NCBI GenBank assembly: GCA_963844175.1
Contig: CAWJNE010000015.1
Location: forward strand, 10,437 to 74,436
Reading direction: 5' to 3'
DNA from: JALZMG01 sp963844175
GTDB lineage: Bacteria; Actinomycetota; Acidimicrobiia; Acidimicrobiales; Ilumatobacteraceae
DNA length: 64,000 nt
Under the pieces are notes generated by a model. That model made no database searches. It saw nothing but the letters and a program-made list of their open reading frames with translations, and had not been told where the DNA came from. Every line of letters begins with the position of its first letter. Positions within the stretch are counted from its first letter, which is position 1. The position numbers and the translations under genes are program-made. Below, piece after piece: positions 1 to 9,176 of the stretch.

Positions 1-456
1 GCCCTGGACGACCGCCCGCTGACCGCCTTCATCACCCAGCCCGACCTGTTCACCGTGCTGATCGCCGCCGCCGCGGCGGTCGCCGGGATGTTGGCCCTGA
101 CCCAGGACCGGGCCGGGACGCTGGTCGGCGTGCTGATCTCGGTGACCACGATCCCGGCCATCGCGGAGGTCGGGGTCGGTCTGGCCTTCGGCAACTTCGA
201 CGACGTCTGGGGTGCGCTGCTGCAGCTCACCATCAACATCACGTGCATCGTCGTGGTCGGGGCGCTGACGCTCGCCGTGCTGCACCGCGGCGACCGCCGG
301 ACCCGCCGGGATCCGCATGGCATCCAGCCCGGCGACGCGTCGCTCGGGTACCGTGGCCAGCGCCATGGGACTGTTCCGCCGGGCGCCGGATCCGACCGAG
401 ATCGAGCGCATGAAGGCCGACGTGGTGGCGCTGCGGGAGGCGATGGACGAGCGTGA
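1..456 (+). CDS. DUF389 family membrane protein, C-terminal part
   Basis: The gene begins before the window; 151 residues are visible. Two or three hydrophobic helices appear, with the motif GVLISVTTIPA at visible residues 43-53 and a region rich in Asn and Thr before the last helix. This matches the C-terminal half of the DUF389 (TIGR00341-like) integral membrane family, whose function is not established. After the last helix the frame continues through about 50 Arg/Gly-rich residues that overlap the next gene by 92 bases. That tail may be a genuine extension or the result of a lost stop codon. Family call is fairly secure; no function is proposed. Confidence 0.75.
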   Translation, partial: ALDDRPLTAFITQPDLFTVLIAAAAAVAGMLALTQDRAGTLVGVLISVTTIPAIAEVGVGLAFGNFDDVWGALLQLTINITCIVVVGALTLAVLHRGDRRTRRDPHGIQPGDASLGYRGQRHGTVPPGAGSDRDRAHEGRRGGAAGGDGRA

Positions 457-709
457 CGAGCAGCGGCGGGTCGCCGAGCTGGTCGCCCGGCTCGACGCCA
501 TCGACGCCCGGGTCACGGCCGTCTCGACCGAGCTGGCCAACCAGCTGAACGAGCTCGGCGGCGAGCTCGACGCCCTCGCCGCACGGCCCGACGACGGTGC
601 CGTCGAGGAGCTGCGCACCGGCCAGGTCCGCCTGGCCAGCGAGCAGGCTCGCTACCAGATCGCCTTCCGCCAAGACCTCGCCGAGCTCGCCGAGACCCTC
701 CGCCGCTGA
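365..709 (+). CDS. Small predicted coiled-coil protein
   Basis: A 114-residue hydrophilic protein starting MGLFRRAPDPTEIERMK. Residues about 10-60 and 80-114 are rich in Glu, Arg, Leu and Ala with heptad spacing, suggesting a coiled coil. No signal peptide or membrane segment is visible. An upstream in-frame ATG at 317 exists, but the 365 start gives a more typical N-terminus and a smaller overlap with the DUF389 gene. Function unknown. It is the last rightward gene before a palindromic repeat and a convergent gene. Confidence 0.6.
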   Translation: MGLFRRAPDPTEIERMKADVVALREAMDERDEQRRVAELVARLDAIDARVTAVSTELANQLNELGGELDALAARPDDGAVEELRTGQVRLASEQARYQIAFRQDLAELAETLRR

Positions 710-724
710 CCACCTCCACGCCTT

Positions 725-808
725 CCATCGGAGGGTTTGCTGCATCCGAGGGTCAGCTGCGGGGCCTCCCCTCAACAAACCCTCCGATGCAGGAAACTCT
801 CGGACGGG
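725..808. repeat. Dispersed palindromic repeat, family A, copy 1
   Basis: An 84-bp imperfect palindrome. The left arm contains ATCGGAGGGTTTGCTGCATC and the right arm contains ACCCTCCGATGCAG followed by a diverged copy of the left arm's complement. A GGGGCCTCCCC mini-hairpin sits at the centre. A second copy lies at 30524-30608. Both copies lie between convergent genes, so the RNA hairpin could terminate transcription from either side. Confidence 0.8.
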
Positions 809-823
809 GTGGGGTGACCGGGG

Positions 824-3718
824 TCAGAGGTCGGGTTCCTCCCCGAGGGCGGCGAGGGCCTGATCGATGAGGGCTGACGCCTCCTGGACCCGCTGCTCGT
901 ACACGCCCAGCCCCTCACCATCTTGCAGCGCCTGCTCGGCGTCTCGGAGCAGCTCGTCGGCCTGGGCGAGCAGCTCGGCGGGCGACACCGGATCGTTCGG
1001 ATCGGTCGGCGGTTCCGTCCCCGGCTCGGGTCCTTCGACGCCGACGCGGTCGCCCAGGTCGGCCTCGAACCCGGGGAACAGCTTGCCGAGCGCCTCGCCC
1101 AGCGACGCCCCGAACTGCGACCGACCGCCGTGTGAGGCGATGACGAATCGGTACTCCGTCACCGTCTGCTGACGATCGGTTCCCTGGGGCACGGCGGCGT
1201 AGAACGGGCGGACGTAGATCAGGCCGTCGCCGACCGGGACGAGCTGCAGGTCGCCGTACTGCACACGGTTGCCGCCACCCGTTTGCAGCGTGATCTGCTG
1301 GGTGATCGACGGCTCGGAGTCGATCTGGTTGCCGACGGCGCGCGGGCCGTCGGGGAGGTCGCCCGTCACGACGTAGGCCGTCAAGCGCCCGTACGACGCC
1401 GGATCGCTGGACGCCGTCATGTAGGCCTGCAGCTCGGTGCGCTGGTCGGCGCGGGAGAACGGCACGAACGGCCGGAGCAGCACGAACTCGTCGTCGCCGT
1501 CGCCGGCGGCGTTCTCGAACAGCGTGTAGTACGGGACGAAGCGGTTGGCCGTCGACTCCGAGGCCAGATCGCTCGGCGCCTGCTGGTCGTCGCCGGGCAG
1601 CGTCGTCGACGGCTGGACCGGGGCATCGTCGCCCCGCGGGTCGATGCTGGGCGCCTGGGCCACCGACCATGCGCCGTCGCGCTCGAAGAAGTCGCCGGGC
1701 TGCAACTGGTACTTCGAATACACGTCGGTCTGCACCCGGAAGAGGTCCTCCGGGTAGCGGAGGTGCTCGCGAAGCTCGGCGGGGATCGACTCGAACGGCT
1801 CGAAGAGGTCCCCGAACGCCCCCTGCCACGCCTGGATGATCGGGTCCTGCGGGTCGCTGACGTAGAACGTGACGGCGCCGTCGTAGGCGTCGACGACGGC
1901 CTTCACGCTGTTGCGGACGTAGTTGGCGTCGCGATCCAGGCCGCTGTCCTGCGTGAGCTGCACCTCGTTGCCGATCCGCTGGCCGTACGGGAACCGGTTG
2001 GTGGTCGTGTAGGCGTCGACGACCCACTTCACGCGACCCTCGACGACCACCGGGTAGGGATCGCCGTCGTACGACAGGAACGGTGCCAGCTTGTCCAGGC
2101 GGTCGCGCACGTTGCGCACCCAGAGCATCTGCGAGTTGCTCTCGATGGCGCCCGATCCGAGGACGTTGTAGTCGAGGAAGGCCAGGGCGAAGGCGGCACG
2201 GCGCACGAACGACGACATCTCGACGCCGGCCTCGCCGGCGTATGGCGGGGCGTCATCGCACGGCCGCTCGCTCTCGCTCGTGCCGGCGATGGCATAGCCC
2301 GACAGGCTCGGGCTGAAGTACAGCTCCGGCCGTTCGACGCCCTCGACCGCCAGGTACTCCGGGCGGTCGTTGCTCTGCAGCACACGCCCGACCGGGGCCA
2401 TGATCAACCCGCACCCGCGGGTGTTGATCAGGTGCCGTCCCTGCCAGCTCTGGTTGGCACCCTCGTCGACCGAGAGCTCACGAGCGGCGATGAGGACCTG
2501 CTGCCGCTCGCCCTCGATCTCGTACCGATCGACGTCGAGGTCCTCGATCGAAAGGCCCGAGTCCTGGCCCTGATCGATCTGGAAGCGCGACAGCATCAAC
2601 CCCGGGTTGAGCAGCCGCGCGTTCTCCAGCGGCTTCAGGTCGGCCTCGACCTCGTCGGCGGTCAAGCCCTCGAAGGTGACCTCTTGCTTGTCGATGACCT
2701 CGACGCCCATCGCCTTGCGCGTGGCCATGACGTTGCGCGTGATGTACTCCGCCTCCCGGGACTGCTGGTTCGGGTTGACCACCAGCGACTGGACGACGGA
2801 CGGGTAGACGAGCTGCCCAGCGATGATGAAGACGAGCCAGAGGACCGACGCGATGACCGGGATCCGCCACGAGGTCCGCCGCATCGTGGCCAGGTACAGC
2901 ACGGCGACGAGCAGGGCCACGAGCATCAGCAGCATCAGGGCCGGGAGCTGGGCCTCCACCACCGCATAGGTGGCGCCCTGCACGAAACCTCGCCGCTCGT
3001 TGGTCGTCTCGTACCGCGAGACCCAGTAGTCGGCCGCCTTGAGCGCCGCCAGCACGGCCAGGAGCACGGCGATGTGGCCCTTCGTGGCCGGGCGGACCGA
3101 CGGCATCGGCGAGGCGAAGACGACCCCACCGTTGAGCACGTGGGCGAGCAGGGTGATGACGAGCACCAGCACCATGGCGATGAACAGCCAGTCGAGCACG
3201 AACGTGAGGAACGGCAGCTCGAAGACGTAGAAGCCGACGTCGGCGCCGAACTGGGCGTCGGACATGCCGAACGACTGGCTGTTGCGGAACAGCAGCCACG
3301 ACTGCCACTGCGACGTGGTCGGGAGGGCGACGACGAGGGCCAGGATGCCGGCGCCGATGTAGCGCAGCAGCCGCAGGCGGTGGCCGAAGACCTCGTGGAA
3401 CCGCTCGACGTACGGGTGCACGTTGGCCGGGAAGGCGCTGGGTGCCAGTCGATCGGCGATCAGCAGGTTGATGCCGGCCAGGAGCACGAAGGCGCCGAAG
3501 AAGATCCCGAACAGGGTCAGCTTGGCCTGCAGCACCCCCCAGAAGACGTCGGAGCGACCGAGTCCGTCGTGCCAGAGGAAGTCGATGTAGAACCGGGCCA
3601 CGGCCCGACCGAACACGACGACGAGCAGGAGCAGCACGCCGAGCGTGATGAGGACGGCGCGACCGGAGATGCGCCGACGCGCGCCGCGCCGACGGGGAAG
3701 ATCCGACGCGCGCCGCAC
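824..3718 (-). CDS. UPF0182 family large membrane protein
   Basis: A 964-residue protein, the usual length of the UPF0182 (COG1615) family. The N-terminal third carries about seven hydrophobic helices: one near residues 22-42, then pairs up to about residue 305. A long extracytoplasmic-type region follows, and the last 90 residues are acidic and Pro-rich with a helical end. Segments such as FYIDFLWHDGLGRSDVFWG are typical of the family. Start is GTG at 3718. The gene ends the leftward run behind the DivIVA-domain protein, 10 bases apart. Biochemical function is not known for the family. Confidence 0.92.
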   Translation of the reverse strand: MRRASDLPRRRGARRRISGRAVLITLGVLLLLVVVFGRAVARFYIDFLWHDGLGRSDVFWGVLQAKLTLFGIFFGAFVLLAGINLLIADRLAPSAFPANVHPYVERFHEVFGHRLRLLRYIGAGILALVVALPTTSQWQSWLLFRNSQSFGMSDAQFGADVGFYVFELPFLTFVLDWLFIAMVLVLVITLLAHVLNGGVVFASPMPSVRPATKGHIAVLLAVLAALKAADYWVSRYETTNERRGFVQGATYAVVEAQLPALMLLMLVALLVAVLYLATMRRTSWRIPVIASVLWLVFIIAGQLVYPSVVQSLVVNPNQQSREAEYITRNVMATRKAMGVEVIDKQEVTFEGLTADEVEADLKPLENARLLNPGLMLSRFQIDQGQDSGLSIEDLDVDRYEIEGERQQVLIAARELSVDEGANQSWQGRHLINTRGCGLIMAPVGRVLQSNDRPEYLAVEGVERPELYFSPSLSGYAIAGTSESERPCDDAPPYAGEAGVEMSSFVRRAAFALAFLDYNVLGSGAIESNSQMLWVRNVRDRLDKLAPFLSYDGDPYPVVVEGRVKWVVDAYTTTNRFPYGQRIGNEVQLTQDSGLDRDANYVRNSVKAVVDAYDGAVTFYVSDPQDPIIQAWQGAFGDLFEPFESIPAELREHLRYPEDLFRVQTDVYSKYQLQPGDFFERDGAWSVAQAPSIDPRGDDAPVQPSTTLPGDDQQAPSDLASESTANRFVPYYTLFENAAGDGDDEFVLLRPFVPFSRADQRTELQAYMTASSDPASYGRLTAYVVTGDLPDGPRAVGNQIDSEPSITQQITLQTGGGNRVQYGDLQLVPVGDGLIYVRPFYAAVPQGTDRQQTVTEYRFVIASHGGRSQFGASLGEALGKLFPGFEADLGDRVGVEGPEPGTEPPTDPNDPVSPAELLAQADELLRDAEQALQDGEGLGVYEQRVQEASALIDQALAALGEEPDL

Positions 3719-3728
3719 GCGCGGAAAG

Positions 3729-5543
3729 CTACCCCTCGGTCAGGACGAGGAGGCAGCGGCACCCGGGGTCCATCGGCGGCCACTGATGACCCGACGGGAA
3801 GGGGGTGCCGAGCGCCACGGCCCCGGCCAGCGCATTGTCCTCGCAGTCCGGTGACGGCGGTCCGTCGGGGTCGACGATCCATGCCACTGGGGTCCCGACG
3901 GAGACGGAGGCGACGGCTCCGGCGACGTGCGACGTGCGGAACACGTCGTCGAGCAGTTCGTCGATGCGCTGGGTCTTCCACTCGCGGTAGATCGGTCGCA
4001 CGCGCCTGGTCACCGCCTCGTTGTTGCCGTCACCCTCGGCGATGGCGCTGGCGAGGCGCGTGCGCAACGGCGCCACGAGCTGTTCCGCCAGCTGGGCTCT
4101 GACCTCGGCGAGCACGCCGCCCGGGCCGCGGGCGTCGATCGTGCCGCCGAGCCCCGCGCCCCCCGCTTCGGCCGCGGCGACCAGCTCGGCGTCGATGGCG
4201 TCGACGTAGCGGGCGCCCTGCTCGTCGGCCTCGGGCACCAGCCCGTCCAGATCGGCGACGGCCTGGCGCTGGCGCAGGCGATCGAGCACCTCGTTCTGCT
4301 CGTCGGCGAGGACGCGCTTCAGCTTGCGGCCGGCGGCCGTGATCAGGGGCACGAGCACGGCATCGCGCTGGCGGAACGGCGTCTCCTCGAGCTCGTCATC
4401 CTCGTCGTCGGCGCCAGTGGCGGCGGTGTCCGCGTCGTCGGTCGAGCCGTCCGGGTCGTCGTCGGTGACGGCGTCCTCGGGTCGGTTGGCGCGCAGCCGG
4501 GCGAACAGGTCGGCGACGTCGGCCGCCGCGTCGTCGTCGTCCACGTCGTCGGCAACGTCGACAGCGTCAGCATTCACGTCGTCCACCACGTCGACGTGGT
4601 CCTCGTCGCGGTCCGCCGTGTCGTCCTCGACCTCGACGTCGACGTCGGCGAGGTCGACGGCGAGACGACCGACGTCGTCGTCGGCACCGTCGTAGAGGAT
4701 CGTCGGCGGTTCTTCGACCTCCGGCTCGTCGTCGACCGTCACCAGGCTGAGGCGTTCCGCACCGGCGTCGTCGTCGGCGGACGGTGGTGCGGTGGCGGGC
4801 ATCCGCAGGACGGACTCGTCGATCGCCGACTCGTCACCGACCCGACTGGCCGGGACCATGATCGGCACCGGGCCGGTCGTCGGCGAGAGGTCGACGAACT
4901 CGTCGGGCTCGTCGACCGGCGTCATCTCGGCGACCACGTCGACCGCGACGAGGCGGGCCCGTTCGAAAGCCTGGACCAGCCGCTCCCGCCCGTGCACGAG
5001 GTGCTCGAGCTGCTGGCGGGCCAGCTCCCGCCGCCGGGACAGCTCGCCGAGCACGCGCTCGCGGTAGGCCCGTGCTTCTTCGACCATCTCCCGGCCCTGC
5101 TGCTTTGCCATCGCCCGTTCGGACTCGGCATCGGCCAGGGCATCGCTGCGTCGCCGCGCCGCTTCGAGGTCGGCCTCCTCGCGCTGACGCTGGGCCTCCT
5201 CGGTGGACTCGCGCAGCAGTCGCGCCGCGCTTTCCTCCGCCTTGGAGCGGATCGCGTTGGCGCTGTCGCGAGCGGCGGTGAGAATGCGCGTCGCCTCCTC
5301 ACCGAGCAGCTGGGTCACCGTGTCGTCGTCGACCATCGCCTCCGCCGGCGAGCGCTGCTGGGCATCGCGCAGCTCGCGCTCGAGGAAGCGCTCGCGCTCC
5401 TGCAGGCGGGACAGCTCGGCGGCGACCATGCGCAGGAAGTCGCGGACCTCCTGCTGGTCGAAGCCGCGCCGGCCCGTGTTGAACGCCGCTTCCGACACGG
5501 CCGCCGGCGATGACGGGTCGGGGCGCGAGAAGGAGATGGCCAC
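3729..5543 (-). CDS. DivIVA-domain coiled-coil protein with phage-head-like C-terminus
   Basis: About 604 residues. The N-terminus has a DivIVA-type element (RGFDQQEVRDFLRMVAAELS), followed by a long coiled coil to about residue 200. A very acidic Asp/Val-rich linker spans about 230-390, then come more helices. DivIVA proteins bind curved membrane and organise polar growth or division. The last 60 residues read like the end of an SPP1 gp7-type phage minor head protein: PDCEDNALAG, then GHQWPPMDPGCRC, a Cys/His set that could bind metal. The start is uncertain: GTG at 5543 gives MAISFSRPDP, while GTG at 5564 adds seven residues. The Lon-like protease gene lies just upstream. Confidence 0.75.
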   Translation of the reverse strand: MAISFSRPDPSSPAAVSEAAFNTGRRGFDQQEVRDFLRMVAAELSRLQERERFLERELRDAQQRSPAEAMVDDDTVTQLLGEEATRILTAARDSANAIRSKAEESAARLLRESTEEAQRQREEADLEAARRRSDALADAESERAMAKQQGREMVEEARAYRERVLGELSRRRELARQQLEHLVHGRERLVQAFERARLVAVDVVAEMTPVDEPDEFVDLSPTTGPVPIMVPASRVGDESAIDESVLRMPATAPPSADDDAGAERLSLVTVDDEPEVEEPPTILYDGADDDVGRLAVDLADVDVEVEDDTADRDEDHVDVVDDVNADAVDVADDVDDDDAAADVADLFARLRANRPEDAVTDDDPDGSTDDADTAATGADDEDDELEETPFRQRDAVLVPLITAAGRKLKRVLADEQNEVLDRLRQRQAVADLDGLVPEADEQGARYVDAIDAELVAAAEAGGAGLGGTIDARGPGGVLAEVRAQLAEQLVAPLRTRLASAIAEGDGNNEAVTRRVRPIYREWKTQRIDELLDDVFRTSHVAGAVASVSVGTPVAWIVDPDGPPSPDCEDNALAGAVALGTPFPSGHQWPPMDPGCRCLLVLTEG

Positions 5544-5585
5544 ACCGAAATCGTAAGTGTCCACCTGGCAGCGATCGCGGATGGG

Positions 5586-6782
5586 TCACTGCGTGGCTGG
5601 ATCGCCCCCCAAGCGCTCCAGGGCGGCCAGCGCCTCGGTGAGGGTGGCGACGGGGATGATCTCGACGTCGTCCCCGGCGACGACCCGAGCCTGCTCCAGG
5701 CTCTCGGGGCTCTGGGACGCCGGGACGATGAAGTAGTCGACGCCGACCTGCTTCACCGCCGACGCCTTCTGCGGCAGGCCGCCGATGGCACCGACGTTGC
5801 CCTCGATGTCGATCTCCCCCGTCACGGCGATGTCCTGGCCGCCGAGCAGGTCGCCCTCGGACAGCTCGTCGATCAGGGTGAGCGTGAACGCCAACCCGGC
5901 CGAGGGCCCGCCGATGCGGCCGGTGTCGATGTCGATCTCGAACGGCAGGTCGACCGTCGCCGTGTCGAAGGGGACGAACCCGATGATCGTGCGCTCCGGT
6001 TCATCGGGCGCAGCGATCAGCGGCACCTCGATCTGCTGGGGCTCACCACCGTCCCGCTCGATCTCCAGGGTCACGACGTCGCCGGCCTGGTTGTCGGCCA
6101 ACTCCCCGACGAGGTCCTCGACGGTCGACAGCGGCACCCCGTCGATGCTGATGATGCGGTCGCCCGGATCGAGCGACTCGTCGGCCGGCGCGTAGGTCGT
6201 GCACTCCGTCGGGCCGGCCTCGAGGCAGACGAGGTCGGCGACGACCACGTCACCCGCCACGATCTGCGCCTCGTCGAAGCCGAGCTGGCGCAGGGCGACG
6301 TACTGGGCGACCTGCGAGGCGGTGCGCATCATCTGCAGCGAGAGCTGGCGTTGCTGGGTGGGGGTGACGCGCCCGAACCGCTCCAGCTCCGTCAGACCGA
6401 CGATCTCCGGTTCGTCGGCGCCGATCCACGAGGACAGGACGCTCTGCGCCGGCTCGCGGATCGTCACGAAGTAGATCGATCCCTGGCGGTCCTCGTCGAC
6501 CTCGACGATGCCCTCCAGCTCGCCGAACGAGACCCGGTCGTCGACCGGCTCGGCGGCCGCCGGGACCCGGGCGTACGGCGTGGGCTCCATGACCTCGACG
6601 GCCGGATCCGCCTCCGACGGCACCAGCTTCTCGGACGTCAGCCCGGCCGACAGGACGGCGGTCACGCTGATGGCGAGCAGCACGACGATGGCCACGGTGG
6701 CCAGCGGCACGGCCCAGATCCGGTGACGGCGCGACGGGAGCGCGGGGGTGCCCGGATCGGCCGGGACCTCGGGGGTTACCAT
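5586..6782 (-). CDS. Lon-like membrane-anchored PDZ protease (S16 family)
   Basis: A 398-residue protein starting ATG at 6782. A single membrane anchor lies at about residues 22-46. A PDZ domain follows at about 180-260 (LDPGDRIISIDGVPL), and then a Lon-type serine protease domain. The catalytic Ser lies in GGPSAGLAF (Ser294) and the Lys in GGLPQKASAVKQ (Lys339), about the spacing of the Lon Ser-Lys dyad. The AAA+ domain of true Lon is absent, as in the YlbL/BPS subgroup. It probably cleaves membrane or surface proteins outside the cytoplasm. It is divergent from the small membrane protein at 6820 and heads the run into the DivIVA and UPF0182 genes. Confidence 0.92.
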   Translation of the reverse strand: MVTPEVPADPGTPALPSRRHRIWAVPLATVAIVVLLAISVTAVLSAGLTSEKLVPSEADPAVEVMEPTPYARVPAAAEPVDDRVSFGELEGIVEVDEDRQGSIYFVTIREPAQSVLSSWIGADEPEIVGLTELERFGRVTPTQQRQLSLQMMRTASQVAQYVALRQLGFDEAQIVAGDVVVADLVCLEAGPTECTTYAPADESLDPGDRIISIDGVPLSTVEDLVGELADNQAGDVVTLEIERDGGEPQQIEVPLIAAPDEPERTIIGFVPFDTATVDLPFEIDIDTGRIGGPSAGLAFTLTLIDELSEGDLLGGQDIAVTGEIDIEGNVGAIGGLPQKASAVKQVGVDYFIVPASQSPESLEQARVVAGDDVEIIPVATLTEALAALERLGGDPATQ

Positions 6783-6819
6783 GTCATGCTGCGTGTCGAT
6801 CACTGATGTCACCATCCGC

Positions 6820-7113
6820 ATGGCGTGGATCGCCGGGCTGGCGGTCGCCGCGTTGGCGTTGGCGGGGTGGCGCAAGACTGCCAGAGCCCAACCGAAATCC
6901 TCCCGCGACCCCATGCGGCCGGCGCGCCGGGTCCCCTACGAGGTGCAGGTGGTCCCGGCGCCGCTGTACCGGCCGGCCGGTGTGCTGCGGCGGATCTGGG
7001 CGGTCATCGCCAGCGCCGGGCTGACGCTGGTGATCGGGGCGATCATCGCCACGATCGCCGGGTTCAGCGTCGCCTTCGTCGTCACCACGATGACGGACCT
7101 GCTCAAGCAGTAG
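6820..7113 (+). CDS. Small membrane protein, function unknown
   Basis: A 97-residue protein. From ATG 6820 it has a short hydrophobic N-terminus (MAWIAGLAVAALALAG), a basic middle (RPARRVPYEVQ), and a strong helix at about residues 60-90 ending TDLLKQ. An alternative ATG at 6913 would give a 66-residue single-helix protein. The HEAT-repeat gene starts 4 bases downstream, so the two are probably co-transcribed. No family recognised. Confidence 0.6.
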   Translation: MAWIAGLAVAALALAGWRKTARAQPKSSRDPMRPARRVPYEVQVVPAPLYRPAGVLRRIWAVIASAGLTLVIGAIIATIAGFSVAFVVTTMTDLLKQ

Positions 7114-7117
7114 TTCG

Positions 7118-7729
7118 GTGACTTCGCGCCCGACGCCGCGCACCGTCGCCGTGGCCGGGCACACCGGCGACGCCGGGCTCGCCCGCCAGGCGCTCGCCGA
7201 CCCGGACCCGGCGGTCAGGGCGACGGCCCTCGCCGCGCTGGAGCGCCTCGGTGTGCTCACTGATCACGAGCTGGCCGTCGGACTGGCCGACGGAGACCCG
7301 GCGGTGCGCCGGCGGGCGGCCGAGGTGGCGGCTGGGCATGCCGGGGTCGACTTGCTCCCTGCGCTGGCCGACCCCGACCCGGCGGTGGCTGAGGCGGCGG
7401 CGTGGGCCTGCGGCGAGCGGACCGTGGTCCCCGATGCCCTCCTCGGCGCGCTGATCGAGCTGGCGGTGGGACGTGGCACTGGCCGGGAGCCGTTGGTGCG
7501 CGAGTCGGCGATCGCCGCCCTCGGCGCGCTGGGCGACGACCGCGGCCTCGACGCCGTGCTCGCCGGCACGAGCGACAAGCCGGCGATCAGACGGCGGGCG
7601 GTGCTGGCGCTGGCGCCGTTCCTCGACCCGGATCACCCACGGGCCTCCGAGGTCGGCGAAGCGCTCGGCCGGGCCCGCACGGACCGCGACTGGCAGGTCC
7701 GCCAGGCCGCCGACGACCTCACGACATAG
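7118..7729 (+). CDS. HEAT-repeat protein
   Basis: A 203-residue protein with GTG start. It consists almost wholly of HEAT/PBS-lyase-type helical repeats: units with DPDPAVRATALAALERLG, DGDPAVRRRAAEVAAGH and DPDPAVAEAAAWACGE, about 30 residues each. These form a curved scaffold for protein-protein contacts; there is no catalytic motif. It follows the small membrane protein with only 4 bases between, so they may form a unit. The partner is unknown. Confidence 0.8.
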   Translation: MTSRPTPRTVAVAGHTGDAGLARQALADPDPAVRATALAALERLGVLTDHELAVGLADGDPAVRRRAAEVAAGHAGVDLLPALADPDPAVAEAAAWACGERTVVPDALLGALIELAVGRGTGREPLVRESAIAALGALGDDRGLDAVLAGTSDKPAIRRRAVLALAPFLDPDHPRASEVGEALGRARTDRDWQVRQAADDLTT

Positions 7730-7746
7730 ATCCCGCCTCCGGACGG

Positions 7747-8178
7747 TCAGAGCGTCAGCCGGTAGAAGTTGGTGTCCCGGCGTTGGAAGCCGATGCGCTG
7801 GTACAGCCGGTTGGCCGACTCCCGCGACGGGCGGCTCGTCAAGCTGACGTCCTTGGCGCCACGTCGCCTCGCTTCGTCGACGGCAGCGCGGCTCAGCGCC
7901 TCGCCGACCCCGTGGCCACGGGCCGCATCGTCGACCACCACGTCCTCGATCCATGCCTTCAGCCCGGTCGGGATGCGGTACGTGGCGAGCGTCAGCGTGC
8001 CGGCGATCCGACGGTCGACCCGGGCCACGAACAGGGCGCAGCCCGCCGACCCGACGATGGCCGCCAGCTCGTCGCGGCGCGGCGGTGGCGACGAGGAGGA
8101 CAGCTGCGGGATCAGCCGCTGGAACGCCTCGACGAGCTCGTCCGTCACGGACGTCGCGATCTCGATGGTGCACGTCAC
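7747..8178 (-). CDS. GNAT family N-acetyltransferase
   Basis: A 143-residue protein. The acetyl-CoA pyrophosphate loop is visible as VVVDDAARGHGVGEALSRAA (the Q/RxxGxG/A-type motif), followed by a C-terminal NRLYQRIGFQRR segment with the usual GNAT Tyr. Start is taken as GTG 8178; the open frame extends to 8235 but the extra residues do not look like GNAT sequence. Substrate cannot be told. It is convergent with the HEAT gene and divergent from the SCO6745-family gene. Confidence 0.85.
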   Translation of the reverse strand: MTCTIEIATSVTDELVEAFQRLIPQLSSSSPPPRRDELAAIVGSAGCALFVARVDRRIAGTLTLATYRIPTGLKAWIEDVVVDDAARGHGVGEALSRAAVDEARRRGAKDVSLTSRPSRESANRLYQRIGFQRRDTNFYRLTL

Positions 8179-8267
8179 GAGCTCCGCACTGTACGGACTC
8201 CGGCGCGCCCGGACCGGCCCGCCCGGGATGGCCACGGCCCGCGCACGGCGTCGTAGGGTCCTCGGTC

Positions 8268-9176
8268 GTGCACCCCGCTCGCCGTCTCGCCGCGGCCCTG
8301 GAGCCGGTCGTCGGTCAGGTCTACTTCTCTCCCGAGTGCCATGCCGCCTACGCCGCGCTCGGGTTCGACGCCAGCCCGGCCGAGGTCGGCGGCGTCGCCA
8401 TGCCCGACGGCCCGGCCTACTTCACGAGCCGGGGCAGCGTGATGGGCCAGGTGCCGGGCCAAGTGGTGGCCGCTGCGTTCGGGGTGTTCAACCCCGCCGT
8501 CGTCGTGCCGTTCGTCGAGCTCGGCTGGACGCGCACCGATGCACGGACGATCTGCGCCGCCCGCACCGACGGCGCCGTCGCCCAGCTGCGCCGGATCCTC
8601 GGCGACGCCCCGGACGGTTTGCAACGGGCCGGTGCGGTGCTCGATCGTGCGGTCGCACCGCTGCGACCCGAGGGTCGCGCCCTCTTCGCCGGCGTCTCGT
8701 CCCTCGGCGTCCCCGCCGACCCACTGGCCGCGCTCTGGCGGCGCGGCGACATGCTCCGCGAGTTCCGCGGCGACTGCCACATCGCAGCGTGGGTGTCCGG
8801 CGGCCTCGACGCCACCGAGATCGGCCTGCTCACCGAGCTCTACTGGGGACTCCCGCTGCGCTCGTACAGCCGCACCCGGGCGTGGTCGGACGCCGACTTC
8901 GACGCCGCCACCGATCGCTTGACCGGCCGTGGCCTGATCGCCGACGGCGCCTTGACCGAGGCCGGTCAAGTGCTGCGCGAGGGGATCGAGACGCACACCG
9001 ACGCCCAGCAACAGCCCGTCCTCGACGCCATCGGCGACGACCACGACTGGCTGTGCACGACGCTCGAACAGTGGGGAGCCGACATCCGCGCCGCCAAGGG
9101 CTACCCCGCCTCGGGCCCTCACGACCTCGCCGACCTCGCCGCCCGCCAGCCGACCGAACGGGAGACCCAGCAATGA
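8268..9176 (+). CDS. SCO6745 family protein
   Basis: A 302-residue protein with GTG start. The conserved stretches FSPECHAAYAALGF, YFTSRGSVMGQV and AAFGVFNPAVV are those of the actinobacterial SCO6745 family, in which the N-terminal half resembles MarR-like winged-helix folds. The C-terminus has HDWLCTTLEQWGADIRAAKG. It may be a regulator or an enzyme; the family has no settled function. Its TGA stop overlaps the ATG of the downstream selenoprotein gene (ATGA), so the two are very likely translationally coupled. Confidence 0.85.
   Translation: MHPARRLAAALEPVVGQVYFSPECHAAYAALGFDASPAEVGGVAMPDGPAYFTSRGSVMGQVPGQVVAAAFGVFNPAVVVPFVELGWTRTDARTICAARTDGAVAQLRRILGDAPDGLQRAGAVLDRAVAPLRPEGRALFAGVSSLGVPADPLAALWRRGDMLREFRGDCHIAAWVSGGLDATEIGLLTELYWGLPLRSYSRTRAWSDADFDAATDRLTGRGLIADGALTEAGQVLREGIETHTDAQQQPVLDAIGDDHDWLCTTLEQWGADIRAAKGYPASGPHDLADLAARQPTERETQQ

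Noticed and set aside
1283..4102. 939-residue open frame opposite UPF0182
   Set aside because: Antisense shadow of a high-GC gene; Arg/Gly/His-rich composition, no domain, spans two real genes.
3729..5564. Prophage remnant suggested by the head-like C-terminus
   Set aside because: No other phage gene is in the window and the domain is fused to a cellular DivIVA protein between housekeeping genes.
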